From assembly GCF_030816965.1 (NCBI RefSeq), contig NZ_JAUSYQ010000002.1, positions 2,196,001-2,260,000 on the forward strand: a stretch of 64,000 nt of DNA. The letters are read 5' to 3'. The position numbers were made by a program, and so were the translations under genes. Origin of the DNA: Streptomyces canus. Lineage in GTDB: Bacteria > Actinomycetota > Actinomycetes > Streptomycetales > Streptomycetaceae. The notes beneath the pieces were generated by a model. That model saw only the letters and a list, made by a program, of their open reading frames with translations. It was not told where the DNA came from and ran no database searches. Each line of letters starts with the position of its first letter. Positions within the stretch are counted from its first letter, which is position 1. Of the stretch, positions 43,867 through 53,610 are shown in pieces.

Positions 43867-45249
43867 ATGGCATCCCCGTCGAAGGCGGGCGCGGCACTCT
43901 CCGCGCTGCGCGAGGATCTGGCCGGCGACGTGTTCGCCCCGGACGATCCGGGCTACGACGAGGCCCGGACCGTCTTCAACGCGATGATCGACCGCCGGCC
44001 CGCGGTGATCGCACAGTGCTTGAACGAGGACGACGTCGTCCGGGCCGTCCACTTCGCCCGCGACGTCGACCTGCCGGTCGCGGTGCGCGGCGGTGGTCAC
44101 AGCGTGGCGGGCATGGCGCTCAACGACGGCGGACTGGTCGTCGACCTGCGCCACATGCGGGCGGTCACCATCGATCCCGCGGCCGAGGCGGTGCGCGTCG
44201 CCGGCGGCGCCACGATGAGCGACCTGGACCGCGCCTGCCAGCCGCACGGCCTCGCCACCACCGGCGGCCGGGCCTCGACCACCGGCGTCGGCGGCTTCGT
44301 CCTGGGCGGCGGCAGCGGCTGGCTCGACCGGTGGTGCGGACTGGCCGTCGACAATCTGCTCGGTGTGGAACTGGTCACCGCGGACGGCGAGCGCGTCTAC
44401 GCGAGCGCCGACGACCACCCGGACCTGTTCTGGGCCCTGCACGGCGGTGGCGGCAACTTCGGCATCGCCACCGCCCTGACGCTGAAGCTCCACGCACTGC
44501 CCGAGTTCTCCATCGCCCTGCTGCTGTACCTCCCGGAGCTCGGCCCCGAGGTCACGCGCACCTTCCGCGACGTCATCGCGGCAGGACCGGACGAGGCGTC
44601 CGGCGGTGTGCTCTACATCACCGGCCCGCCCGAGGAGTTCGTACCGCCGCACCTGGTCGGCACCCTCCTGTGCGGCGCCCTGCTGACGTACGCCGGCGGC
44701 GAGTCGGATCTGCGCAAGACGGCCGAGCCTCTGCTGGCGCTGCCCCACGTGACGGAGATCGTCGGGACGATGCCGTACGCCGATGTCCAGTGCATGATCG
44801 ACGATCCGCCCGGGATGCGGAACTACTGGTCGGCGGAGTACCTCACCGGCGCGCCCGACGACTTCGTGGACGCGTTCTGCGCCCGCGCGGAGGCCCTGCC
44901 GGTGCCGACCGGCACCCAGCACGTCCTCTTCCCGCTCGGCGGGGCGATCGCCGACGGGCCCCGCGAGTTCCCGGTGCCGTACCGGGACGCGCAGTGGGTC
45001 GTGCACCCCTTCGGGATCTGGGAGGACCCGGCGGACGACGAGCGCTGCGTCCAGTGGGTCCGGGACGTGCGCGCCGACGTCCGGCCGTGGAGCACCGGCG
45101 CGGTCTATCTCAACTTCATCGGCGACGAGGGCGCGGACCGGGTGGTGGCCGGTGTCGGCACCGAGAACACCCGGCGGTTGTCCGAGGTCAAGCGCCGGTA
45201 CGACCCGGACAACGTGTTCCGCTTCAACCACAACATCAGGCCGGCCTGA
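43867..45249 (+). CDS. FAD-linked oxidase, berberine-bridge-enzyme type
   Basis: A flavoprotein oxidase of 460 residues, with the FAD_binding_4 domain (about 38-205; RGGGHSVAGM, where His binds the flavin) and a C-terminal BBE motif (YDPDNVFRFNHNI). The second covalent Cys of bicovalent relatives is replaced: the block reads GRASTTGVGGFVLGGG. No signal peptide is seen. It ends 14 nt inside the convergent LLM gene. Relatives oxidise sugars or specialised metabolites; the substrate is unknown. Confidence 0.88.
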   Translation: MASPSKAGAALSALREDLAGDVFAPDDPGYDEARTVFNAMIDRRPAVIAQCLNEDDVVRAVHFARDVDLPVAVRGGGHSVAGMALNDGGLVVDLRHMRAVTIDPAAEAVRVAGGATMSDLDRACQPHGLATTGGRASTTGVGGFVLGGGSGWLDRWCGLAVDNLLGVELVTADGERVYASADDHPDLFWALHGGGGNFGIATALTLKLHALPEFSIALLLYLPELGPEVTRTFRDVIAAGPDEASGGVLYITGPPEEFVPPHLVGTLLCGALLTYAGGESDLRKTAEPLLALPHVTEIVGTMPYADVQCMIDDPPGMRNYWSAEYLTGAPDDFVDAFCARAEALPVPTGTQHVLFPLGGAIADGPREFPVPYRDAQWVVHPFGIWEDPADDERCVQWVRDVRADVRPWSTGAVYLNFIGDEGADRVVAGVGTENTRRLSEVKRRYDPDNVFRFNHNIRPA

Positions 45250-46192
45250 GCGCCGTCAGCGTGCGCTCGCCACCCGGGTCCCCCGCCGTGGCCGGCACCA
45301 GGGCGATCTCGTCGAGCCCTGCCTCCGTATAGGCGTCGACCCGGGCCCGTACGGCGTCCAGGTCGCCCACCAGTCCGACCGTGCCCGCGGCCGCCGCCGG
45401 CAGGGCCCGCACCAGGGTCTCCCGGTCCGCCCCGCTCGCGGCGAGCTTCACCGCCTCCCCGAACCCTGCCTCGGCGAACACCTCGCTGTAACCCGGCACG
45501 GTCAGGTATCCGGCGATGCTGCCCAGCACCTGCGCGAGCGACCGCGGGTCGGGGTCGACGGCCGTCGGCAGCCAGGCGGCGAGCATGGGCCGCGTACGGC
45601 CTGCCTTCCGGGCCGCCGCGTCCAGCTCCGCGCGCAACGCCCGCACCTGCTCCGGGGAGACCACGTCCAGCAGCATGCGGTCGGCGTGCGCGGCGGCCGT
45701 GGCGATCGCGCGGGGCCCGAACGCGGCCACCGTCAGCGGCCCGCCGGGCGGCGGCAGACGCCGGCGGAAGGGGCTGCCGGGCACGACCGGTTCGCCCGGA
45801 GAAGCGTGCAGAAAGCGTCGTACGGCTGCCGCCTGCTCTTCCAGTACGGCGGCGGGCCGCACCCGGGGCCGGTCGTGCACGCCCTCGACCACCCGCTTGC
45901 TGGACGTGCCCAGCGCCACCCCGACCGGGCGGCCGACGAGTGCCGCGACCGAGGCGGCGCCCCGGGCCGAGGTGTACGGGTCGCGTACCGACACCGGGAC
46001 CGGGCCCGCGGTCAGCGCGACCCGCTCGGTGGCCCGCCCGATCGCCGTGGCCAGCACGAACGCGTCCCACGTCGGCCCTTCCCCGGCCCACACCTCCCGG
46101 TATCCGAGCCGGTCGGCGGCCGTCGCCACCCTGAGCGGCTCCTCGACCGGACTGTCGTCCTCCCGTGCCACGGCAACCACGCTGAAGTCCAT
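45236..46192 (-). CDS. LLM-class flavin-dependent oxidoreductase
   Basis: A luciferase-like monooxygenase or F420/FMN oxidoreductase, 318 residues, TIM-barrel type. Visible are EVWAGEGPTWDAFVLATAIG, GPVPVSVRDPYTSARGAASVAAL, and the conserved GVALGTSSKRVVEGVH loop. ATG 46192 begins MDFSVVAVAREDDS. It is divergent from the PucR regulator (55 nt between starts), which suggests regulation by it. F420 versus FMN use cannot be decided from sequence. Confidence 0.83.
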   Translation of the reverse strand: MDFSVVAVAREDDSPVEEPLRVATAADRLGYREVWAGEGPTWDAFVLATAIGRATERVALTAGPVPVSVRDPYTSARGAASVAALVGRPVGVALGTSSKRVVEGVHDRPRVRPAAVLEEQAAAVRRFLHASPGEPVVPGSPFRRRLPPPGGPLTVAAFGPRAIATAAAHADRMLLDVVSPEQVRALRAELDAAARKAGRTRPMLAAWLPTAVDPDPRSLAQVLGSIAGYLTVPGYSEVFAEAGFGEAVKLAASGADRETLVRALPAAAAGTVGLVGDLDAVRARVDAYTEAGLDEIALVPATAGDPGGERTLTALRPA

Positions 46193-46247
46193 GCACCGGC
46201 CGCTGCCCCGCCGCGGCACCGGGCACGCCTCGGGTAGCGTCCGGCTC

Positions 46248-47891
46248 ATGGACAGCGCTACGAACAGCGGTTTCGACACCCAGGGCGCCGGGATCACCGT
46301 GCAGCGCGCGCTGGAGCTGCCCGGTCTGCGCAGCGGGCTCCCGGAGGTTCTCGCGGGTGCGGACCGGCTGGACCGGACCGTGCGCTGGGTGCACGCGGGC
46401 GAGGTCCCGAACATCGCTTCTCTGCTGAAGGGCGGCGAGCTGCTGCTGACCACGGGCTACGGGCTCGGCACCCGGCCGGCCGAACAGCGCGCGTTCGTCC
46501 GCACCCTGGCCGAGCGCGGCATCGCGGCCCTGGTCGTCGAGCTGGGCCCGCGTTTCACCCGTCTCCCCGCCGCCCTGGTCGACACCGCCCGCGCGACCGG
46601 CCTTCCGCTCGTCCAGCTGCACCGCGAGGTGCCGTTCGTGGCGGTCACCGAGGAGATCCACACCGAGATCGTCAACGGGCACTACGCGCTGCTCCAGCGC
46701 GCGGAGGAGGTGCACCGCCGCTGCACGGAGGCCCTGCTGGGCGGCGGCGGTGTCCCGCAGGCCCTCGGCATCCTGGCCGACTTCAGCGGCAACCCGGTCT
46801 TCCTGGAGACGACGGACGGACGGCTCCTGTACGCCGCCGGGGAGGGCCCCGAGGGCGCCGACCCACTCCAGGTCTGGGAGGGACTGCGCGGCCAGCACAA
46901 GGACACGCCGACGTCCGGCTCGGTCCTCGTGGACGTGCCCGGGGGCGGGCCCGGCGCGGGTTCGGTACGGGCGCGGCTGGTCCTGCTTCCCGTACGGGCC
47001 CCGCTGGCACCCGTGCACCGCATGGCGGCCGAGCGCGCGGCGGGCATCCTGGCTGTCGTCCTGATGCAGGCACGCCAGGAGGAGGAGCTCGCGGCACGCG
47101 GACGCGGCGACTTCCTGACCGACCTCGCCGAGGGGCGCATCACCGCGCAGGACGCGCCGGCACAGGCCCGCGTGCTGGGCTTCCGGCCGGGCACCGGCCC
47201 GCTGCTGCCTGTGGTGATGCGACTGGGCGACACGCTCTCCACCGCCGGGGGAGGCTGGGCGGTGCTTGCCCGGGCGGTCTCCGAGGAGCTGGCCTCGCTC
47301 GGCGTGCCCGTCCTGCTCGGCGTACGCCCCGTCGAGGGCCGTGTGCTCGTCCTGCTCGGTCTGCGCTCGGAGTCGGAGCGGTCGGCGGTGGCGGACCGGG
47401 TCGCGGCAGCGCTGCGGGCGGGAGTGGAGCGGGCCGGGACGCAACGCCCGGGCGCCCAGCCGCCGGTCGTGGTCGTCGCAGTCGCCGGTAGCTGGGCGGC
47501 GGCCTCCGCCGGTCTGCGGCACGCGGCCGAGACGGCGACCGCGGCGCAGGGTCTTTCGGACCGCCCCTGGTACGACGCCCGCCGCCTCGACATCGACCTG
47601 CTCCTGTGGCGGCTGCGCGACCACCCGGACCTGGCAGCCTTCGTGGACCGCGCCATCGGCCCGCTGCGCGCCCACGACGACCGCTCCAAGCCGCCGCTGC
47701 TGCCCACCTTGCAGACCTATCTGGCGCACGCGGGCCGCAAGGCGGAGACGGCCCGTGAACTCCACCTCAACCGGCAGACGCTCTACAACCGCCTCGCCCG
47801 CATCGGGGAGTTGCTCGGCACGGACCTCGACGACCCGCAGACGGTACTGGCGTTGAGCCTGGCCCTACGGGCACGCCGGCACGTGCCCTAG
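46248..47891 (+). CDS. PucR-family transcriptional regulator
   Basis: A 547-residue regulator: N-terminal PucR domain (about 14-130, ALELPGLRSGLPEVLAGAD), a central GGDEF-like/CdaR region, and a C-terminal HTH_30 helix-turn-helix (ELHLNRQTLYNRLARIGELL). Proteins of this type control purine, polyamine or other catabolic genes. Starts at ATG 46248 and is divergent from the LLM oxidoreductase, its likely target. Confidence 0.9.
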   Translation: MDSATNSGFDTQGAGITVQRALELPGLRSGLPEVLAGADRLDRTVRWVHAGEVPNIASLLKGGELLLTTGYGLGTRPAEQRAFVRTLAERGIAALVVELGPRFTRLPAALVDTARATGLPLVQLHREVPFVAVTEEIHTEIVNGHYALLQRAEEVHRRCTEALLGGGGVPQALGILADFSGNPVFLETTDGRLLYAAGEGPEGADPLQVWEGLRGQHKDTPTSGSVLVDVPGGGPGAGSVRARLVLLPVRAPLAPVHRMAAERAAGILAVVLMQARQEEELAARGRGDFLTDLAEGRITAQDAPAQARVLGFRPGTGPLLPVVMRLGDTLSTAGGGWAVLARAVSEELASLGVPVLLGVRPVEGRVLVLLGLRSESERSAVADRVAAALRAGVERAGTQRPGAQPPVVVVAVAGSWAAASAGLRHAAETATAAQGLSDRPWYDARRLDIDLLLWRLRDHPDLAAFVDRAIGPLRAHDDRSKPPLLPTLQTYLAHAGRKAETARELHLNRQTLYNRLARIGELLGTDLDDPQTVLALSLALRARRHVP

Positions 47892-47909
47892 CCCGGTTCG
47901 GGCGGGCTG

Positions 47910-49046
47910 TCAGATGAGCAGCCGGGGCTGGGTCAACTCGTCGTAGACACTCAACACTTGCGCGACGGTCTCGTCCTCGGTCGGCCAGGTCGCCGCCTGC
48001 CGCGCCCCCCGCTCCTTGAGCAGCTCCCGGCGCTCGGGATCCCCGAGCAGCCGTACGACGGCCTCGGCGAGGGCCTCCGGGTCGCCGTACGGGACGAGTT
48101 CGGCCGCGTCGCCGACGAGTTCGGGAATGCCGCCGACCTCGGTCGCGACGAGCGGCACGCGCGCGTGGAAGGCCTCCTGGGCCAGGAGCGAGCGCGCCTC
48201 CCAGCGGCTGGGCAGGAGCGCGAGATCGGCGGCGGCGAGCAGTTCGGAGATGTCGTCGCGCCGTCCGATCAGCCGCACGGGCAGCCCCTCGTCCTCGATA
48301 CGGCCCTGAAGGACCGCCCGCAGCGGCCCCTCCCCCGCGATGACGACCAGCGGCACGGGGTCGAGAAGGCGCCACGCGCGTGTGGCGTCCAGCAGGGTCT
48401 CGTAGCCTCGATGCCGGTCCAGGGAGCCGACCGCCATCAGCAACGGGCGCCCGGTAGCGCCGAGTTCGGCCCGCACCTTGGGACGCAGCCGGTCGGGATC
48501 CTCCTGCTCGGCGACTGCGCGTGGCCCGGGCAGGGCGACGGCGGCAAGTCGCGCGTCCCGGGCACCGGTCCTGCGTGCCCGGTCCACGAGCGCCGAGGTG
48601 GACCCGAGCACCACGGAGGCGGCCCTCACGACCCGGCGTTCGAGAAGCCGCACGAAATGGGCCCGCGCGCCCTCGGCGTACGCCCGGTCGTGCCAGGTGA
48701 CGACGAGGGGGGTGCGCCGCCCGCTGAGCGCCAGCACCGCGCGGAACGAGGCGTGCAGCCCGTGCGCGTGCACGAGATCGGCGTCCGCGCATGCCGCCCG
48801 CAGCACGGCCACGGAAGTGGGGTCGCTGCTGCGCGGCACGTGCACATGCTCGGCACCGGCCCCGGAGAAGTCGTAGGCCCGATCCGCCTCGGCGGGGGCG
48901 CACACCGTGACCCGCACGCCCCGCGCGACGAGCCCCGCCGTCAGGGAGCGCACATGCGCGCTGCTGCCGGCATTGCCTCCGCCCAGCACCTGCACGGTGC
49001 GCAGCGGCGACTGGCCGTGTGGTGAGTGGCTGCTCACGGGGGTCAC
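47910..49046 (-). CDS. Glycosyltransferase family 4 protein
   Basis: A GT-B type retaining glycosyltransferase of about 378 residues. The N-terminal half has the donor/acceptor cleft segments GGGNAGSSAHVRSLTAGL and VHAHGLHASFRAVLAL; the C-terminal half has MAVGSLDRHRGYETLL, and the UDP-sugar site PSRWEARSLLAQEAFHARVP with its EX7E-like motif. The start is GTG 49046 (GGAG about 10 nt upstream) or GTG 49037. Adjacent on the same strand is a MraY-like membrane enzyme, so they may act in one surface-glycan pathway. Confidence 0.85.
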   Translation of the reverse strand: MTPVSSHSPHGQSPLRTVQVLGGGNAGSSAHVRSLTAGLVARGVRVTVCAPAEADRAYDFSGAGAEHVHVPRSSDPTSVAVLRAACADADLVHAHGLHASFRAVLALSGRRTPLVVTWHDRAYAEGARAHFVRLLERRVVRAASVVLGSTSALVDRARRTGARDARLAAVALPGPRAVAEQEDPDRLRPKVRAELGATGRPLLMAVGSLDRHRGYETLLDATRAWRLLDPVPLVVIAGEGPLRAVLQGRIEDEGLPVRLIGRRDDISELLAAADLALLPSRWEARSLLAQEAFHARVPLVATEVGGIPELVGDAAELVPYGDPEALAEAVVRLLGDPERRELLKERGARQAATWPTEDETVAQVLSVYDELTQPRLLI

Positions 49047-49223
49047 GTGGCCGGGGCTCCTGGTTCGGGTCGGACGGTCACGAGGAAACGTACAGAAGGT
49101 GTCGAGCGGAGGGGTGTACCGCGCGCTTCCTACGCGTGATGGGTTCTCTGCCAAGGATGCCAGGACGTACGGGTGTTCCGTGAATGCGGAGAACGGGGGA
49201 ACGGCGTGTGCGGCGAGTCGGGG

Positions 49224-49985
49224 TCACTCACAAGAGTGACGGCAAGCCTCGTCTGACCTGAAGGTGGCCGCAGCTGTCACACGACTCACCGCACCCCCAC
49301 ATGCAGCAGCAGCCACAACCGCGGCCGCATGCGCAACCAACCCCAGCCGCCCGTTGCCCTCGACCACCGCGGCCCCCAGGGCCGCCCCCAACGCATGCGC
49401 CCCCGCATCCCCGATCATCACGCGCTCACCGAGGTCGTCCGGCAATACGGCGCCCGCCGCGCCCACGGCAACGGCCGCCAGCTCCGACCGCACCATCCCC
49501 GGCACCCCGAGCGCCACCACCGCACCGGCCGCCCGACCGGGCCGTACGTCCACGAGGTTGACGACATGCGCGGCCCCGGCGATCACCACACCCGCGAGGG
49601 CCTTGTCGACGACCCGCTCCTTCATCAGCGCCCCCGCGACCAGCCCTGCCGCCGATATCCCGAACAACTTGACGGCCCCGCTGGTCACTTCACCGTCCCG
49701 CAGCGCGGCCATATGCGCCCGGAGCCCCCGCCGATGGTCCCCCGCGACGTCGTCGTACGCCCCGCAGAGCCCCGCGACGGCCACCGCCAGCCCCGCGGCG
49801 GGCCGAATCCGCCCGACCCCGATCGCAGCGGCCAGCGCGGTCGCAGGCCCGGCGTACAACTCGACCGTCCGACCGGCGTAGTTCGTCCGCTCCCACCGCT
49901 CCCGGCCACCCGGCGCTGTCGCCCGAAGGGCGGCCATGCCGACGCGAGTCAGAGCAGCGGTGAGTCCCAGGGACGTACCCGTCAC
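49224..49985 (-). CDS. MraY/WecA-like phosphoglycosyltransferase homologue
   Basis: A multi-helix membrane protein of 253 residues resembling polyprenyl-phosphate sugar-1-phosphate transferases. Motifs are YAGRTVEL, AYDDVAGD (the DDxxxD metal site), VNLVDVRPGRAAG (the NxxD block), and MIGDAGAHALGA. It is shorter than MraY (about 340-360 residues). GTG 49985 overlaps the recN stop. A Gly/Ala/Val-rich composition makes helix boundaries unclear. Sugar and lipid are unknown. Confidence 0.75.
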   Translation of the reverse strand: MTGTSLGLTAALTRVGMAALRATAPGGRERWERTNYAGRTVELYAGPATALAAAIGVGRIRPAAGLAVAVAGLCGAYDDVAGDHRRGLRAHMAALRDGEVTSGAVKLFGISAAGLVAGALMKERVVDKALAGVVIAGAAHVVNLVDVRPGRAAGAVVALGVPGMVRSELAAVAVGAAGAVLPDDLGERVMIGDAGAHALGAALGAAVVEGNGRLGLVAHAAAVVAAAACGGAVSRVTAAATFRSDEACRHSCE

Positions 49986-51712
49986 GCGTCCGCCCGAGCC
50001 GTGGCCAGCAACTCCTCCGCATGCGCGCGGGCCGTCTCCGAGTCCTCCTGTCCGGCGAGCATCCGGGACAGCTCCCGAACCCGTTCCTCGCCCTCCAGGA
50101 CCTTCACACCGGACCGGGTGACGGACCCGTCGTTCGTCTTCTCGACCAGCAACTGCCGGTCGGCGAAGGCGGCGACCTGAGGCAGATGGGTCACGACCAC
50201 GACCTGCGCGGTCTTCGCGAGCCGCGCGAGCCGCCGCCCGATCTCGACCGCCGCCTTGCCGCCGACCCCGGCGTCCACCTCGTCGAAGAGATATGTCGGC
50301 ACAGGGTCCGTTCCCGCGAACACGACCTCGACGGCCAGCATCACGCGCGAGAGCTCACCGCCGGACGCGCCCTTGGCGATGGGCCGCGCCGGCGCCCCCG
50401 GATGCGGGGCGAGCAGCAGCTCGACCTCGTCGACACCAGCAGGCCCGTACGCGACCGCGCGACCGCCGACCTCGACACCCTCGGGGTCCTCGGTCTGCCG
50501 GATGGCGAAGGACACGCGCGCGTGGGGCATCGCCAGCGAGGCCAGCTCTGCGGTCACCGCGGCGGCAAACCTCTCCGCGGCATCCGTACGCGCATCTGTC
50601 AGCGCCTGTGCCAGCCCGCCCAGTTCGGTCCTGAGCGCGTTGCGCTCGGCGGTCAGCTCGTCGATGCGCTCGTCGTCGCCGTCCAGTTCGGTGAGCCTCG
50701 CGGCACTCTGCTCGGCCCAGGTGAGCACGGTGGCGACGTCCGCGCCGTACTTCCGCGTCAGCGCGGTGAGAGCGGCCCGCCGCTCCTCGACGGCCGACAG
50801 CCGTAGCGGATCGGCGTCCAGGTCGTCGGCGTACCCCGCCAGCTCCCCGGCCACATCGCCCAGCAGGATCCCGATCTCCCCGATCCGGTCGGCGAGCGCC
50901 GCCAGCGCGGGATCGTGCGACCGTACGGCTTCCAGAGCCCGCTGAGCGCCCGCCACGAGCGTCGCGGCATCGATGCCCTCGGGGTCCTCGGGGTTCCCGG
51001 CGAGGGCGGCATGGGCGGCCGTGGCGGCCGACGACAGCGCCTCGGCGTGCCCGAGTCGCTCGGCCTCCTCGGCCAGCTCGACGTCCTCCCCTGCCCGAGG
51101 CTCCACGCCGGCGATCTCGTCGAGCCCGTACCGCAGCATGTCGGCTTCCTGGGCCCGCTCACGCGCACGCGTGACGATCTCGTCCAGTTCGACGGAGACG
51201 GCCCGCAGCCGCCGGTAGGCCTCGGTGTACTTGGCCAGCGGCACGGCGACGGCATCACCCGCGTACCGGTCGAGCGCCTGCCGCTGCCGGGTCAGCTTGA
51301 GCAGCCCCTGCTGATCGGTCTGCCCGTGCACGGCGACCAGCTCGTCGGCGAGCTCGGCGAGCACCCCCACGGGCACGGACCGCCCACCCAGGTGCGCCCG
51401 GGACCGTCCTTCGGCGGAAACGGTACGGCTGATCAACAGCGCCCCGTCGTCGAGCTCCGCCCCGGCCTCCTCGGCCCGTACGACGACGGAGTCGCCGGCG
51501 GACACAGTGATCCGTCCCTCCACCACCGCCTTCTCGGCCCCGATCCGCACGAGCGCCGCGTCGGCCCGCCCGCCGAGCAGCAGCCCCAGGCTGGTGACCA
51601 CCATGGTCTTGCCCGCACCCGTCTCACCGGTGACAGCGGTGAACCCGGGCGACAACTCGACGACGGCGTCATCGATGACTCCGAGCGATCGTATCCGCAT
51701 CTCTTCCAGCAC
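49982..51712 (-). CDS. recN: DNA repair protein RecN
   Basis: SMC-like ATPase for double-strand-break repair, 576 residues. Walker A is TGETGAGKTM near the start; the long coiled-coil arms lie between about 150 and 370; the signature ASGGELSRVML and Walker B YLFDEVDAGVGG are near the C-terminus. GTG 51712 (LEEMRIRSLGVIDDAV) is the family start. It ends overlapping the MraY-like gene by 4 nt (GTGA). The upstream gene is nadK, 173 nt away across a repeat. Confidence 0.95.
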   Translation of the reverse strand: MLEEMRIRSLGVIDDAVVELSPGFTAVTGETGAGKTMVVTSLGLLLGGRADAALVRIGAEKAVVEGRITVSAGDSVVVRAEEAGAELDDGALLISRTVSAEGRSRAHLGGRSVPVGVLAELADELVAVHGQTDQQGLLKLTRQRQALDRYAGDAVAVPLAKYTEAYRRLRAVSVELDEIVTRARERAQEADMLRYGLDEIAGVEPRAGEDVELAEEAERLGHAEALSSAATAAHAALAGNPEDPEGIDAATLVAGAQRALEAVRSHDPALAALADRIGEIGILLGDVAGELAGYADDLDADPLRLSAVEERRAALTALTRKYGADVATVLTWAEQSAARLTELDGDDERIDELTAERNALRTELGGLAQALTDARTDAAERFAAAVTAELASLAMPHARVSFAIRQTEDPEGVEVGGRAVAYGPAGVDEVELLLAPHPGAPARPIAKGASGGELSRVMLAVEVVFAGTDPVPTYLFDEVDAGVGGKAAVEIGRRLARLAKTAQVVVVTHLPQVAAFADRQLLVEKTNDGSVTRSGVKVLEGEERVRELSRMLAGQEDSETARAHAEELLATARADA

Positions 51713-51783
51713 GGTGAAGACCTTACGAGGTCGGGAGGACGAGATGCGAGGCCCCCTGTCACTCGGGCGAGTGGAGGTTTTCA

Positions 51784-51873
51784 AGGGGCGCGGGGCTGTA
51801 TCGATTTGCGGCTCCGCCGCGCGGGCGCGAGCAACCACGAACAACGTGCACCCGCGCACGCTCCGCAACCAGC
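51784..51873. repeat. Intergenic repeat, copy 2
   Basis: Second copy of the block at 39010-39090, in the same orientation, located between recN and nadK. The first 47 nt differ from copy 1 at two positions (T for A, C for T). Further along, CTCCGCAAC recurs near 51860. Confidence 0.7.
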
Positions 51874-51885
51874 CCCCACGGACGG

Positions 51886-52791
51886 TTAGTGCGGCGCCCC
51901 CCGCCATCCGGAAACGGGCAACGCGAACTTCGCCACGAGCCGGTCGGTGAAGGACGCATGATGCAGCCGAGCCAACCGCACCGGCACGGCCCCCCGCCGT
52001 ACCTCGACGCGTGCCCCCGGCGGCAACTCGAAGGTCCGCCGCCCGTCACACCACAAGACACCCGGCGGAATGTGAGGCAACAACTCCACGGCCAGCACCG
52101 AGTTCGGCGAGGTCACCAACGGCTTCGCGAACAACGCATGCGCGGAGATCGGCACCATCAGCAGCGCCTCCACCTCGGGCCACACCACAGGCCCACCCGC
52201 GGAGAACGCGTAGGCCGTGGACCCGGTAGGCGTGGACAGCACGATCCCGTCACACCCGAAGCCCGTCACCGGCCGCCCGTCGATCTCCAGCACGACCTCG
52301 AGCAACTTCTCCGCGCCGGCCTTCTGCACGGCCGCCTCGTTCAGCGCCCAGTCCGTGTGAACGATGTCCCCGTTGCGGTGAACGACGACATCGACGGTCA
52401 TCCGCTCCTCGACCTCGTACGCCTTGGTCACCACCCGATCGACGACCTTGTCGAGATCGTCCCGCTCGGCCTCCGCGAGGAACCCCACGCTGCCCAGGTT
52501 GACGCCCAGCATCGGCACCCCGGACGCCCGGGCGAACTCGGCGCCGCGCAGCAGCGTCCCGTCGCCGCCGAGCACGATGAGCAGCTCGCACCCTTCGAGG
52601 CACTGCGGAGTCGCCTCCTTGACGAGTTCCACCTCGGGCGGCAGCGGCAGGTCGGCCGCCTCGTACTCCAGGACGCGCACGCCGATCTCCGACTGCATCA
52701 GCCCCTTGACGACCAGCTCGGCACTGCGAATGGCCGCGGGCCGCCCGGTGTGGGCGAGCAGGAAAACAGTACGAGCTCGGTTCTGGCTCAA
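51886..52791 (-). CDS. nadK: NAD kinase
   Basis: Phosphorylates NAD to NADP, 301 residues. The active-site motif GGDGTLLRGAEFA, NLGSVGFLAE and STPTGSTAYAFSAGGP are all present. The start is TTG 52791: it overlaps the tlyA stop (TTGA), and GGAGGGG lies just upstream, while the longer reading begins in non-conserved sequence. TTG is a rare start in this window and may lower expression. Confidence 0.95.
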   Translation of the reverse strand: MSQNRARTVFLLAHTGRPAAIRSAELVVKGLMQSEIGVRVLEYEAADLPLPPEVELVKEATPQCLEGCELLIVLGGDGTLLRGAEFARASGVPMLGVNLGSVGFLAEAERDDLDKVVDRVVTKAYEVEERMTVDVVVHRNGDIVHTDWALNEAAVQKAGAEKLLEVVLEIDGRPVTGFGCDGIVLSTPTGSTAYAFSAGGPVVWPEVEALLMVPISAHALFAKPLVTSPNSVLAVELLPHIPPGVLWCDGRRTFELPPGARVEVRRGAVPVRLARLHHASFTDRLVAKFALPVSGWRGAPH

Positions 52792-53603
52792 CGCGGCCCC
52801 TCCGCAACTGCACGGTCGACATCGGCCGGGTCCAGGACGGGCGCCCCGGCACGCAGCCACAGAAAGTATTCGACATTTCCCGAGGGGCCGGGCAACGGAC
52901 TGGCCGTGACCCCGTTCACCCCGAGCCCGAGTTCCGCCGCCTTCGCGGCGACACCGCGCACGGCCTCGGCCCGCAGCTGCGTGCTGCGTACGACTCCCCC
53001 ACTGCCCAGCCGTTCCTTACCCACCTCGAACTGCGGCTTCACCATCATCACCAGATCGGCGTCCGGCTTCACGCACCGCACCAGGGCGGGCAGTACCAGT
53101 CCGAGCGGGATGAAGGACAGATCCCCCACGACAAGATCCACTGGTTCCCCATCGATCGCTTCGAGCGTCAACTCGCGTACGTTCGTACGGTCCTTGACGG
53201 TGACGCGTTCATCGCTCTGAAGAGACCACGCGAGTTGTCCGTAGCCGACGTCGACGGCGACCACGTGCGCCACCCCCGCCCGCAGCAACACATCGGTGAA
53301 ACCGCCGGTGGAGGCCCCGGCGTCCAGTGCCCGCCGCCCCTCCACCACAAGCCCCTGCGGCACGAACACCTGAAGGGCGCCCGCGAGCTTGTGCCCACCC
53401 CGGGACACGTAGCCGGGATCGCTGTCGTCGCTCTGCACCACGATCGCGGCCGCGGTCTCCACCTGGGTGGCGGACTTGGTCGCGACGGTCTTGCCGACGG
53501 TGACCCGCCCGGCCGCGATCAGCTGGCCGGCATGCTCGCGCGAGCGCGCCAGCTTCCGGCGGACCAGCTCCGCGTCCAGACGGTTGCGTGCGACTCCTGC
53601 CAC
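52788..53603 (-). CDS. tlyA: TlyA-family rRNA methyltransferase
   Basis: 2'-O-methyltransferase that modifies 16S and 23S rRNA (and affects capreomycin susceptibility in mycobacteria), 271 residues. An N-terminal S4 RNA-binding domain (RLDAELVRRKLARSREHA) is followed by an FtsJ-like methyltransferase with ALDAGASTGGFTDVLL and MMVKPQFEVGKERL. GTG 53603, with AGGAG about 11 nt upstream, was preferred over the ATG at 53627. It is translated next to the small gene at 53611. Confidence 0.92.
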   Translation of the reverse strand: MAGVARNRLDAELVRRKLARSREHAGQLIAAGRVTVGKTVATKSATQVETAAAIVVQSDDSDPGYVSRGGHKLAGALQVFVPQGLVVEGRRALDAGASTGGFTDVLLRAGVAHVVAVDVGYGQLAWSLQSDERVTVKDRTNVRELTLEAIDGEPVDLVVGDLSFIPLGLVLPALVRCVKPDADLVMMVKPQFEVGKERLGSGGVVRSTQLRAEAVRGVAAKAAELGLGVNGVTASPLPGPSGNVEYFLWLRAGAPVLDPADVDRAVAEGPR

Positions 53604-53610
53604 GTTCGGT

